DNA of 45,394 nt from positions 1 through 45,394 of the forward strand of contig JAUVVY010000035.1 in NCBI GenBank assembly GCA_030604405.1. Direction: 5' to 3'. The notes beneath the pieces were generated by a model, which worked only from the letters and a program-made list of their open reading frames with translations, had not been told where the DNA came from and did not search any database. The translations under genes were made by a program, and so were the position numbers. Within the stretch, counting starts at the first letter, position 1. Each line of letters begins with the position of its first letter. This stretch comes from a bacterium. Lineage in GTDB: Bacteria; Armatimonadota; Zipacnadia; Zipacnadales; UBA11051. Shown here piece by piece: positions 26,522-33,927 of the stretch.

Positions 26522-26599
26522 TGGTCGGGGCGGCCGGACTTGAACCGGCGACCTTTGGTCCCCCAGACCAACGCGCTAGCCAAACTGCGCCACGCCCCG
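26522..26599 (-). tRNA. tRNA-Pro (anticodon GGG)
   Basis: The cloverleaf is complete. The acceptor stem CGGGGCG pairs with CGCCCCG, the D arm has GCGC/GCGC, and the anticodon stem TTGGT/ACCAA encloses a CTGGGGG loop giving anticodon GGG (reads CCC and CCU). The T arm is GCCGG-TTCAAGT-CCGGC, the discriminator is A, and CCA is encoded. It lies 11 bases after the HU stop on the same strand, so it is probably co-transcribed. Its 3' end points toward the repeat-bracketed nuclease cassette, a common position for integrated DNA. Confidence 0.96.
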
Positions 26600-26610
26600 A
26601 CCCAATCGTC

Positions 26611-26895
26611 TTACTTGACAGCTTCCTTGAGTGCCTTTCCTGCTTTGAAGGCGGGCACCGTGGTGGCAGGTATCGTGATGGTCTCGCCAGTCTGCAGATT
26701 CTTGCCCATGCGTTCCCTGCGGTAGCGAGTCTCGAATGTCCCAAAACCTGTCAACTGAACACGTTCGCCGCGCTGCAAAGATTCAGTGACTGCTTCCAGT
26801 ACAGCCTCCAAGGCACTTTGCGCATCCTTCTTGGTAAGGCCTGTCTTTTCGGCAACAGCATCAACGATGTCGGACTTGCCAGCGGTAACCGCCAT
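26611..26895 (-). CDS. hup: HU-family DNA-binding protein
   Basis: 94 residues, the normal HU/IHF size. It forms a dimer that bends DNA and compacts the nucleoid. It has the N-terminal helices (GKSDIVDAVAEKTGLTKKDA) and the signature GFGTFETRYRRERMGKNLQT followed by GETITIPATTVPAFKAGKAL, with the arm loop and conserved IPA replacing the intercalating proline region. GGGAGGTG is 5 bases before the ATG. It is followed by tRNA-Pro. I saw no clear promoter in the 81 bases before it, which also hold the end of gpsA. Confidence 0.95.
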   Translation of the reverse strand: MAVTAGKSDIVDAVAEKTGLTKKDAQSALEAVLEAVTESLQRGERVQLTGFGTFETRYRRERMGKNLQTGETITIPATTVPAFKAGKALKEAVK

Positions 26896-26944
26896 GGCGC
26901 ACCTCCCAGATTTTATGGATACCCGTTTTGTATTTCGCTCAATG

Positions 26945-26976
26945 GCCTGCCAATTCCTGCACGGCAGGCAGTTTTT
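26945..26976 (+). terminator. Hairpin with T-run opposite to the genes
   Basis: GCCTGCC pairs with GGCAGGC (11-base loop) and is followed on the plus strand by AGTTTTTC, the layout of an intrinsic terminator for rightward transcription. All genes here run leftward. It would stop antisense transcription entering gpsA from the right-hand side of HU, or is fortuitous. Confidence 0.3.
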
Positions 26977-28038
26977 CTACCAGTCGCCGACTTCCGGGCC
27001 GTGCCATGGCTCATGCTCGGTCCGCTGCCGGCGGCTCATCAGTCGCCGGGCAATCGTCTGCGGCGAGCCGCCCTCGTACAGTATTTCATACACGGCCTGA
27101 GTTATGGGCGCCTCGACATCGGCCTGTTCGGCCTTCTGCTTTGCAGCATGGACCGTATAGTACCCCTCGGCCACATCGTGCATACTGTCAAGGATGTCGC
27201 CGACCCGCTCGCCACATCCGATCCGATAACCCAGATTCCAGTTGCGGCTCAATCTGCTGTTGCACGTAGCAATCAGGTCGCCGACGCCGGCTATACCCCA
27301 CAACGTCCCCGGCATCGCTCCCAGAACCTGGCCCAGTCGGCACATCTCGGCAAGGCCCCTGGTGATCAGGGAGGCCTTCGCATTATCGCCATAGCCCAGG
27401 CCATTGCTCATCCCGGCACCTATGGCAATAATATTTTTCAGCGCTCCTCCCAACTCCACGCCGATTATATCACAATTCGTGTAAACCCGAAAGAGGTTAT
27501 TGTTCAAAAGGCCCTGGGCGCGTTCGGCTGCCGCCCGGTCAGGGCTGGCAACAACGCTCACCGCCGGCATCCCCTGGGCGATTTCCTTGCTGAGATTCGG
27601 CCCTGAAAGCGCGACCAGTGCATCCGGGTCGGGAGGTCGCAACTCCTCGGTAAGTACCTCGCTCATGCGCTTGCTGGTGTCCCGCTCCAGACCCTTGGTG
27701 GCGCAGATGAGCAGCGCCTCATCGGCCATTTTCCCGGCCATCTGCGCGCTGACATCCCGCAACCCCGGCGACGGCACGGCAATGATAACGGCTTCAGCGC
27801 CGGTCAGTACGACATTCAAGTCCGAATCGGTGGCGACGGTATCGGGCAGCTTGAAGCCTGGCAGATAGCGGGTGTTTTCACGGGTGATCTGGATCTGCTC
27901 GGCCGCTTCGGCGCGCCGTGCCCACAGCCGCACACGGCAGCCCTGCTGGCCCAGCATCCGCGCCAGCGTCGTACCCCACGCGCCGGCGCCGATCACCGCA
28001 CAGGTCACGTTTTCAGCCCTCGTCCGCCTGCTGTTCAT
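26977..28038 (-). CDS. gpsA: NAD(P)-dependent glycerol-3-phosphate dehydrogenase
   Basis: 353 residues, slightly longer than usual (about 330) because of an extra C-terminal tail (RRQRTEHEPWHGPEVGDW). It reduces dihydroxyacetone phosphate to sn-glycerol-3-phosphate, the backbone for phospholipids, in the cytosol. The Rossmann motif is VIGAGAWGTTLARML (15-29). SGPNLSKEIAQG binds substrate and the catalytic lysine is in ELGGALKNIIAIGAGM; AGVGDLIATCNSRLSRN follows. The start overlaps the end of plsY by 26 bases, so the two are translationally coupled, which fits since PlsY uses its product. Confidence 0.95.
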   Translation of the reverse strand: MNSRRTRAENVTCAVIGAGAWGTTLARMLGQQGCRVRLWARRAEAAEQIQITRENTRYLPGFKLPDTVATDSDLNVVLTGAEAVIIAVPSPGLRDVSAQMAGKMADEALLICATKGLERDTSKRMSEVLTEELRPPDPDALVALSGPNLSKEIAQGMPAVSVVASPDRAAAERAQGLLNNNLFRVYTNCDIIGVELGGALKNIIAIGAGMSNGLGYGDNAKASLITRGLAEMCRLGQVLGAMPGTLWGIAGVGDLIATCNSRLSRNWNLGYRIGCGERVGDILDSMHDVAEGYYTVHAAKQKAEQADVEAPITQAVYEILYEGGSPQTIARRLMSRRQRTEHEPWHGPEVGDW

Positions 28039-28663
28039 CTTCCGCGTCCTCTTGGAGCTCTTTGGCCTTCTGGCCGACTTTGGTCTCGGTGCCGCTCAGG
28101 AGCCGGCCAATATTTGGCGCGTGGCGCACCGCAATCAGCAAGCCCATAGCCAATATGCATACCAGCAGTTCTATATCGGCAGTGCCATTGAAAAGCCAGT
28201 AAAGCGGAGTTGCGGACAGCGCCGCCAGTATCGAACTCAGAGAGATGTATCTGGTGACGAATGTGAGAACGATCCAGATGGACAATGCCAACACCCCCAC
28301 ACGCCAGTCCAGTGCCAGCAGCACGCCCAGACTCGTAGCCACACCGCGACCGCCGGCGAAACGCAGATAGGGGGAGAAGCAGTGCCCCAGGATAGTCGCA
28401 AAGGCAGCGCCGGCGTACCACCAGCCGCCGAGATGCAGCAGTGTAGCGGCGACAAGCGTCGGCAACGCGCCTTTGGCGATATCAGCCAGCCAGACCACCA
28501 GAGCGGGCCTGGCACCCACTGTGCGCAGGACGTTGGAGGCGCCGATGTTGCCGCTGCCGTACTTGCGGATGTCATCAATGCCACAGGCGCGTGCGATCAG
28601 CAGGCCGACGGGAACGCCGCCGACCAAGAAGCAGCCGACAACCGCCGCAAGATTGGTGACCAT
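28013..28663 (-). CDS. plsY: Acyl-phosphate glycerol-3-phosphate acyltransferase
   Basis: 216 residues, inner membrane with several helices. It transfers an acyl group from acyl-phosphate to glycerol-3-phosphate, the first step of phospholipid synthesis. The three PlsY motifs are present: GSGNIGASNVLR near 37, FAGGRGVATSLGVLL near 103 and RHAPNIGRLLSGTETKVG near 177. The C-terminal tail is acidic (ELQEDAEDEQQADEG). The start at 28663 has AAGGAG upstream and overlaps nothing; the frame is open 26 codons further into the der end. It sits 7 bases after der and overlaps gpsA, giving a tight lipid-synthesis pair. Confidence 0.95.
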   Translation of the reverse strand: MVTNLAAVVGCFLVGGVPVGLLIARACGIDDIRKYGSGNIGASNVLRTVGARPALVVWLADIAKGALPTLVAATLLHLGGWWYAGAAFATILGHCFSPYLRFAGGRGVATSLGVLLALDWRVGVLALSIWIVLTFVTRYISLSSILAALSATPLYWLFNGTADIELLVCILAMGLLIAVRHAPNIGRLLSGTETKVGQKAKELQEDAEDEQQADEG

Positions 28664-28670
28664 CCGCCAT

Positions 28671-30041
28671 TCACTCCTTCGGGCGGTCGCGTTTCCCCCG
28701 GGCCCGCCAGATGAGTCGAATCGGCGTGCCCTCAAAACCAAAGGCTTCCCGCAACTGATTGCTCAGATAGCGCTTGTAAGAGAAATGTATCAGGGTCGGA
28801 TCATTGGTGAATATTACGAACGTCGGTGGGCCAGTGCGCACCTGTGTGGCATAGTAGAGCCGCGGCTGCCTTCCCTTCTTTGTCGGCGGGTGATGCGCGG
28901 CTATGGCGTCCCGCAGCACACGATTGAGCGGGCCGGTGTCAATGCGCCTTTCGAACTGCTCTCTGATTTGGCCGGCACGCTGCAGCAACTCGTCCACGCC
29001 CTCGCCGGTCAGTGCACAGGTATATACCAGAGGCGCATAGGAAAGGAACTTCAGCTCATGGCGCACGATCCGCTCGAAATCCTTGCGCAGAGTCTTTTCG
29101 ACCTTATTGTAGTCCAAATCCGGGTAATCTTCATCCGGCTCGGCGTATTTGGCCACCACGTCCCACTTGTTGGCCACGATGATGACGGCGCGTTCGGCCT
29201 CCATTACCTCGCCGGCCACGCGCGCATCGAGATTCACGATGCCCTCGCTGGCGTCAATCATCACCAGCACGATATGCGCACCTGCCACGGCTCGAAAGGT
29301 GCGCAGACTCGAGTAGTACTCGGTATCCTGCCGCCGTGAACGCTTCCGCAAGCCGGCAGTGTCAACGATGCGGTAGGTCTGCCCATCGCGCTCGAATACC
29401 TCGTCAACGGCGTCGCGCGTGGTGCCGGGGATCTCGCTGACAATGACGCGCTCCTCGCCAAGGATGGCGTTGACGAGGGCGCTCTTGCCCACATTGGGCC
29501 GCCCCACTACCGCCATGGCCAGCTCATCGGGCAGTTCGCCTGCCTCTTCCGGAGCCGGCAGAACGTCCTCTACAGCCTCCACCATCTCCATCAGTCCGCG
29601 CCCATGAATGGCGGAGACGTCAATGGGCGGCCCCATGCCCAGAGACAGAAAGTCGGCCGAATCAGCAGAAAGTTTCTCCATCTTGTTCGCGACCAGCACG
29701 CACGGCGTGCCGGTAGCCCGCACCACATCCACCACTTCATAGTCGAGGCTGGTCAGGCCCTCCTGGCCGTCCACCATCAGAATCAACGCATCGGCTTCCT
29801 GCAGGGCCATGATCGCCTGCTGCTTGACCTGCGTAATCAGTTCATCGTGCTCAGCGCCGGCCAGGCCGCCGGTGTCAACCAGCATCACCCGCCGTGTATC
29901 CAACTCCGCTTCGGCGTAGATGCGGTCCCTGGTGATGCCGTGCACGTCTTCAACCACCGCAGTCTGCTCGCCGACGAGGCGATTGAACAGCGCGGACTTG
30001 CCCACATTGGTCCGCCCGACTATGGCAACGATCGGTAGCAT
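28671..30041 (-). CDS. der: Ribosome-associated GTPase Der (EngA)
   Basis: 456 residues. Two GTPase domains in tandem followed by a KH-like domain, the hallmark of Der, needed for 50S subunit assembly. Domain 1 shows VGRTNVGKSALFNRL (8-22), DTGGL (57-61) and NKME. Domain 2 shows VGRPNVGKSALVNAIL, DTAGLRKRS and NKWD. The KH domain ends VIFTNDPTLIHFSYKRYL. Two small departures in domain 1: the P-loop proline is Thr and the G4 motif is NKME, not the usual NKxD. It is followed by plsY and preceded 3 bases away by leuD. Confidence 0.95.
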   Translation of the reverse strand: MLPIVAIVGRTNVGKSALFNRLVGEQTAVVEDVHGITRDRIYAEAELDTRRVMLVDTGGLAGAEHDELITQVKQQAIMALQEADALILMVDGQEGLTSLDYEVVDVVRATGTPCVLVANKMEKLSADSADFLSLGMGPPIDVSAIHGRGLMEMVEAVEDVLPAPEEAGELPDELAMAVVGRPNVGKSALVNAILGEERVIVSEIPGTTRDAVDEVFERDGQTYRIVDTAGLRKRSRRQDTEYYSSLRTFRAVAGAHIVLVMIDASEGIVNLDARVAGEVMEAERAVIIVANKWDVVAKYAEPDEDYPDLDYNKVEKTLRKDFERIVRHELKFLSYAPLVYTCALTGEGVDELLQRAGQIREQFERRIDTGPLNRVLRDAIAAHHPPTKKGRQPRLYYATQVRTGPPTFVIFTNDPTLIHFSYKRYLSNQLREAFGFEGTPIRLIWRARGKRDRPKE

Positions 30042-30044
30042 GAT

Positions 30045-30545
30045 CTATCCGCCGGCTCCCAGCCTGCTGCGCGTGAGATTAACCAGCCCGCCGGCCTCGA
30101 TGAGTTCGGCGACCGGGCCGGTCAGAGCGGCAAACCGCCACTCATCACCTGTTGTCAAGTCTCTGATCAGACCGTCGGTGAAATCCACTTCGACCTCGTC
30201 GCCGTCATCGATCGCGGCAGCAGCTTCTGCCTGCTCGATAATCGGCAGACCGATGTTGAAGGAGTTGCGGTAAAATATACGGGCGAAACTGGCCGCGATG
30301 ACACAGCTCACCCCGGCCGCCTTAATGGCGATCGGTGCATGCTCACGCGAGCTTCCGCACCCGAAGTTCTTGCCGGCTACAATGATGTCGCCTGGCTCGG
30401 CCCGAGAGACGAATTCAGTGTCAATGCCTTCCATGCAGTGCGAGGCCAGCTCGTCAGGATCGGTGGTCATCAGGTAGCGCGCCGGGATGATGGCGTCAGT
30501 GTCCACGTGGTCGCCGTATTTGTGTACTTTGCCCTTGGATATCAT
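30045..30545 (-). CDS. leuD: 3-isopropylmalate dehydratase small subunit
   Basis: 166 residues, the short archaeal/Thermotoga-like form. With LeuC it isomerises 2-isopropylmalate to 3-isopropylmalate in leucine synthesis. Motifs are [16 protein letters not shown] (11-26), [20 protein letters not shown] (around 60, substrate serine and arginine) and [18 protein letters not shown]. The ATG at 30545 has GGTGAG 5 bases upstream and lies 13 bases after leuC stop; an ATG 24 bases earlier (30569) overlaps leuC without a site. A HacB-like homoaconitase small subunit is the main alternative. Confidence 0.93.
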   Translation of the reverse strand: MISKGKVHKYGDHVDTDAIIPARYLMTTDPDELASHCMEGIDTEFVSRAEPGDIIVAGKNFGCGSSREHAPIAIKAAGVSCVIAASFARIFYRNSFNIGLPIIEQAEAAAAIDDGDEVEVDFTDGLIRDLTTGDEWRFAALTGPVAELIEAGGLVNLTRSRLGAGG

Positions 30546-30558
30546 GTTCTCACCGCGC

Positions 30559-31824
30559 TTAGAGTTCATCAGGACTGCAGATTTTACCGGCCACTGCGGA
30601 GGCGGCGGCTAGGGCCGGGCTGGACAGATAGATTTCGCTTTCGGGATGGCCCATACGGCCCACGAAGTTGCGGTTGGTGGTTGCGATGGCCTTCTCGCCC
30701 TCGGCCAGCACGCCCATGTGCCCGCCCAGGCACGGCCCGCACGTCGGAGTGCTCACCATACAGCCGGCCTCCAGGAACGTCTCCACGAGGCCCTCTCTGG
30801 TCGCCTGCAGATGAATCTCCTGGCTGCCGGGGATGATGATGCAGCGTACGCCGGCAGCCACCTGACGGCCCTTGAGCACTTCGGCGGCAATTCGCAAGTC
30901 TTCCAGTCTCCCATTGGTGCATGCGCCGACGACCGCCTGGTGTATCGTGATGTCTCCGACTTGTGAAATCCCCCTGGCATTCTCCGGCAGGTGCGGGAAA
31001 CTGACCTGTGGCTCAATGTCGCCGGCATCCCACTCATGGACTCGTTCATACTCGGCATCTGTATCGCTGGCCAGGCACTCGTAGGCGCGTTGCGCCCGGC
31101 CTTTCACGAACTCCTCGACCTTCTCATCGGGCGCGATGATGCCGTTTTTTCCGCCGGCTTCGATGGCCATATTGCAGACAGTGAAGCGGCCGGCCATCGG
31201 CAGATTCTCGATGGCCGAGCCGGCAAATTCCATTGCGCGGTACAGCGCGCCGTCAACGCCGATCTTGCCGATAGTATATAGGATTATGTCCTTGCCGCCG
31301 ACCCATTTGCCAAGCTCGCCCGCGATGACGAACTTCAGCGTCGCCGGCACGCGAAACCAGGTCTCGCCGGTCGCCATCGCCGCGCCGGCATCCGAAGAGC
31401 CGACACCCGTCGAGAATGCGCCCAACGCGCCGTAGGTGCAGGTGTGGCTGTCGGCGCCGATAACCACGTCGCCGGGCAGCACCAGACCCTTGTCGGGCAG
31501 GATGATGTGCTCGATGCCGCTGCCGGCACCCTCGTAGTAGTTGGTCAAGCCTTGCTCGCGAGCGAACTCGCGCATCTGCTTGACAATCTGGGCGGTCTTG
31601 ATGTCTTTGTTGGGTGTCGAATGGTCGGCTACAAGGACGACCTTGTCGCGGTCGAATACCTGCGTCCCGCCCATATTGCCAAACTGCTCGATGGCGATCG
31701 GCGCGGTGATGTCATTTGCCAGCACCAGGTCGAGCTCGCAGGTCACAAATTCGCCCGGCCGCACGCTGTCTTTTCCAGCCGCCTTCGCCAGCAGTTTTTC
31801 GGTTATCGTCATGCCTGCAGACAT
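30559..31824 (-). CDS. leuC: 3-isopropylmalate dehydratase large subunit
   Basis: 421 residues, aconitase superfamily. It carries the [4Fe-4S] cluster that activates the substrate hydroxyl. The cluster cysteines are in [13 protein letters not shown] and [13 protein letters not shown]; the [20 protein letters not shown] segment (about 115 on) and [16 protein letters not shown] are diagnostic. It is the 420-residue HacA/LeuC2-type form, matching the short LeuD downstream. The transcript probably starts at the promoter at 31919-31947, with a leader of about 95 bases containing a possible attenuator. A homoaconitase or 2,3-dimethylmalate hydratase role cannot be excluded from sequence alone. Confidence 0.93.
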   Translation of the reverse strand: MSAGMTITEKLLAKAAGKDSVRPGEFVTCELDLVLANDITAPIAIEQFGNMGGTQVFDRDKVVLVADHSTPNKDIKTAQIVKQMREFAREQGLTNYYEGAGSGIEHIILPDKGLVLPGDVVIGADSHTCTYGALGAFSTGVGSSDAGAAMATGETWFRVPATLKFVIAGELGKWVGGKDIILYTIGKIGVDGALYRAMEFAGSAIENLPMAGRFTVCNMAIEAGGKNGIIAPDEKVEEFVKGRAQRAYECLASDTDAEYERVHEWDAGDIEPQVSFPHLPENARGISQVGDITIHQAVVGACTNGRLEDLRIAAEVLKGRQVAAGVRCIIIPGSQEIHLQATREGLVETFLEAGCMVSTPTCGPCLGGHMGVLAEGEKAIATTNRNFVGRMGHPESEIYLSSPALAAASAVAGKICSPDEL

Positions 31825-31874
31825 AGCCTTGCCTCGCTACAATGATGTTCTCCGTGTCTTCGAAGCTGGTTGCG

Positions 31875-31899
31875 AAAAAACGCCCCCTTACGGGAACGT
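31875..31899 (-). terminator. Possible attenuator hairpin in leuC leader
   Basis: On the minus strand ACGTTCCC pairs with GGGGGCGT (two G-U pairs) around a GTAA loop and is followed by five more T residues. It sits between the predicted promoter and leuC, so it could stop transcription early. No leucine-rich leader peptide is visible. Regulation is inference. Confidence 0.4.
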
Positions 31900-31918
31900 A
31901 TTGATGTGTGGTAGCCAT

Positions 31919-31947
31919 ATTCTACACGAAACGGCCCGCGTGGACAA
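31919..31947 (-). promoter_or_regulatory. Sigma70-like promoter of leuC operon
   Basis: TTGTCC and TAGAAT are separated by 17 bases on the minus strand (4/6 and 5/6 consensus matches). This is the only clear promoter in the 293-bp gap before leuC and fits the operon leuC-leuD-der-plsY-gpsA. Confidence 0.55.
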
Positions 31948-32003
31948 TACATTGGCGGCACCTGGGTGCATGTACCAATTGTCGGCAGCCGGAGTATAAC
32001 ACG

Positions 32004-32072
32004 ACCGGCGCGGTACAAGCCCGCGCCCTACAACAACCGCCGGTCTGTAGGGCGGGGACTTGTGCCCCGCCG
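32004..32072. repeat. GC-rich hairpin repeat pair
   Basis: Two hairpins, GGCGCGG-tacaag-CCGCGCC type (32007 on) and GGCGGGG-acttgtg-CCCCGCC (32051 on), each flanked by CTACAA or TGTAGG. Both hairpins are also found at 1-135 in the opposite order. The element lies in the gap between leuC and the YraN gene. Confidence 0.8.
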
Positions 32073-32117
32073 AATAGACCTACCGACAATCTTTACACCC
32101 ACCCCCGGCGCCTCGGC

Positions 32118-32618
32118 TCACAGGTCGTCGTCCGTCGCGGCGCTCTCTATGTGCTTGATGCTCCCCACCTTGTTCTTCTCCGCCCATTCGACGAGTAGTA
32201 AGTCCACGCGCAGGTTGCAGTCAAAGCGCCGCTTGTGTTTGGCATACTGCTTGAGCAGCCGCACCAGCTTGCTGCGTTTGTCCGAGGGCAGCGATTCTGC
32301 GGGCGTCAACTCGCCTGCGGGATACGACTTGACCTCGACGGCAATGAGGGTATTGTCGCGGAAGGCCACGATGTCGAGTTCGCCGCGTCTGCCCGGTGCC
32401 CACCAGTTGGTCTCAAGTATCTGGTAGCCGTGCTTTTCCAGATACCAGCGCCCCACGTTCTCGGCCCGGTCGCCGACTTCGCGGGTAGAAGGCTCTGGGG
32501 CATCGCCGGTGCCTTCCCACCCGGGCATGCGCTCACGCACGAATCTCGTCAGCCATGTTCCTATGGCGCACCACACACACGCCGGCCGGTCTGAGAAATC
32601 GTCTTTATTTGCCGACAT
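32118..32618 (-). CDS. YraN-family (UPF0102) nuclease-like protein
   Basis: 166 residues. The core GRRGELDIVAFRDNTLIAVE followed by VKSY (near 76-100) is the YraN signature: a PD-(D/E)XK fold with the ELD, and EVK as metal ligands. YraN proteins are predicted endonuclease-fold proteins; their role is not established. Usual family length is about 120; this one has about 45 extra N-terminal residues of low complexity with two cysteines. The start is unsupported by a clear ribosome site; a later start at MPGWEG is possible. It is followed on the same strand by no gene and lies 27 bases after the secreted paralogue pair. Confidence 0.85.
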   Translation of the reverse strand: MSANKDDFSDRPACVWCAIGTWLTRFVRERMPGWEGTGDAPEPSTREVGDRAENVGRWYLEKHGYQILETNWWAPGRRGELDIVAFRDNTLIAVEVKSYPAGELTPAESLPSDKRSKLVRLLKQYAKHKRRFDCNLRVDLLLVEWAEKNKVGSIKHIESAATDDDL

Positions 32619-32645
32619 TTATCTCCTGAATGGCGGAGCGTTATG

Positions 32646-33923
32646 TTACTCTTCAGGCGCTGGCGGCTCGGGTACGAGGCCCCTCTCCACCAGATCGTTA
32701 TATATCTCCTCTGCCTCGGCCGGGGTGTCGGCCGGGCCGATGGCAAACTGCATCTCCACGAATTCGTCGGTTTTCAGCTTGGCGGACGGCGAATGCAGTA
32801 TCATGGTGTCAAATCTGCTCTGGCTGAACCTGCAGTCGGACATCCATACCAGGCCCGGCTTGTCTTCGCTGCGCGGCGCCAGCCACACCCAGCCGACCTT
32901 GCCGATATCCAGGTATGCGTCCTTGGCCACGCCCTCCCATTCCTGCTTGCCCTCGGTCGGTGTGACAAAGTAGGCGCCCGGCAGCCAGCCCCAAAAGAAC
33001 TGCCCGTCGGCTTCGTTTTCACCGATGTTGTAGAGGCGACTGGTGACCAGCAGACAAGGCGTATCAGGCCGGATTGTCAGTTCGTACTCGATCCGCGCCC
33101 TGCCATCCGCAACGGGCTCCTGCTTATCATCCTGCAGACGCGTGGACTTGATAAGGACCGTTTTTGCTTCTGCGGTATCCTCGATCACCGCCACGTCGGT
33201 CAGTTCAAGAGGGTACACCCAGCCGCCCAAGGTGCCGGTCAGATAGAGCTGCATGCCAACGGGCAAGGCGATCTGCTTGCTGAGACCGGGCTCAAAGCTG
33301 AAGCCGCCGGCGCTGTTGGCCAGCGATATGCTCTGCATGTCGTCGCTGACCGATATGCCCACGACGGTGAAGCTCACAGGCCATGACCTGGCATTGCCCA
33401 GGGGCGCCATGTCGGTGAGCTTGAGCACGCCGTCATAGGTGCCTGCCTTCAGGCCCGACATCTTCGCCATCAGCCGCCCGGAGGTCTTCGGCGGGCCGAG
33501 ACCACTCGTATCAACATCCACCTCTGCCCCGGGCGCGCCCGTTAGACTGAACCTGGCATCGGCGGCAGATATGGGATTGTTGTCGTCCTTAATGCCCACG
33601 ATCACTTCGGCAGTGTCGCTGGTCAGGCAACCCAGGGCAAGCGTGTCCGTAGAGGACGGCCGGGAGGTGCCATTGACCTTCAATCCGCTCAGTTCTGGTG
33701 GCGTGGTATCGTCCAGCACCATCCACTCGGGCTTGTCAACAACGAGGATAGCTTCGCCACCGGGCGCGATCTGTGGGCCGATTTCGATCTGCAGCCGCCC
33801 GTCTTCTACCGGCGCCTCGATACTCGCCCAGGATCCGTCAGCCGCGCGGTAGTAAACCCTGTCACAATAGCCCGCTGCAACAGCCAGACATAGAACCAGC
33901 AGTGTCACGCCAAGCTTTTTCAT
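32646..33923 (-). CDS. Secreted protein, tandem paralogue B
   Basis: 425 residues with a signal peptide (MKKLGVTLLVLCLAVAAGYC). Beta-rich throughout; no family recognised. Shared signatures with paralogue A are VYYRAADGSWASIEAPVEDG near 23, PEWMVLDDT, DVDTSGLGPPKTSGR near 140, RSWPVSFTVVGISVSDD near 180, WGWLPGAYF, IGKVGWVWLAPR and the end PADTPAEAEEIYNDLVERGL. The C-terminal TPAEAE-IY-DLV-GL helix is conserved in both. ATG at 33923 (AAGGG upstream) is preferred over the GTG at 33935. It follows paralogue A by 4 bases and is probably co-expressed. Likely an extracellular or periplasmic protein with several immunoglobulin-like or sandwich domains. Confidence 0.75.
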   Translation of the reverse strand: MKKLGVTLLVLCLAVAAGYCDRVYYRAADGSWASIEAPVEDGRLQIEIGPQIAPGGEAILVVDKPEWMVLDDTTPPELSGLKVNGTSRPSSTDTLALGCLTSDTAEVIVGIKDDNNPISAADARFSLTGAPGAEVDVDTSGLGPPKTSGRLMAKMSGLKAGTYDGVLKLTDMAPLGNARSWPVSFTVVGISVSDDMQSISLANSAGGFSFEPGLSKQIALPVGMQLYLTGTLGGWVYPLELTDVAVIEDTAEAKTVLIKSTRLQDDKQEPVADGRARIEYELTIRPDTPCLLVTSRLYNIGENEADGQFFWGWLPGAYFVTPTEGKQEWEGVAKDAYLDIGKVGWVWLAPRSEDKPGLVWMSDCRFSQSRFDTMILHSPSAKLKTDEFVEMQFAIGPADTPAEAEEIYNDLVERGLVPEPPAPEE

Positions 33924-33927
33924 AGGA

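Noticed and set aside
26486-26599. tRNA-Pro as an attachment site of the nuclease cassette
   Set aside because: I found no second copy of the tRNA 3' end at the far end of the cassette and no integrase, so site-specific integration is not supported.
31712-31918. Short frame in the leuC leader as a leader peptide
   Set aside because: It has no run of leucine codons and overlaps leuC itself, so it does not look like a classical attenuation peptide.
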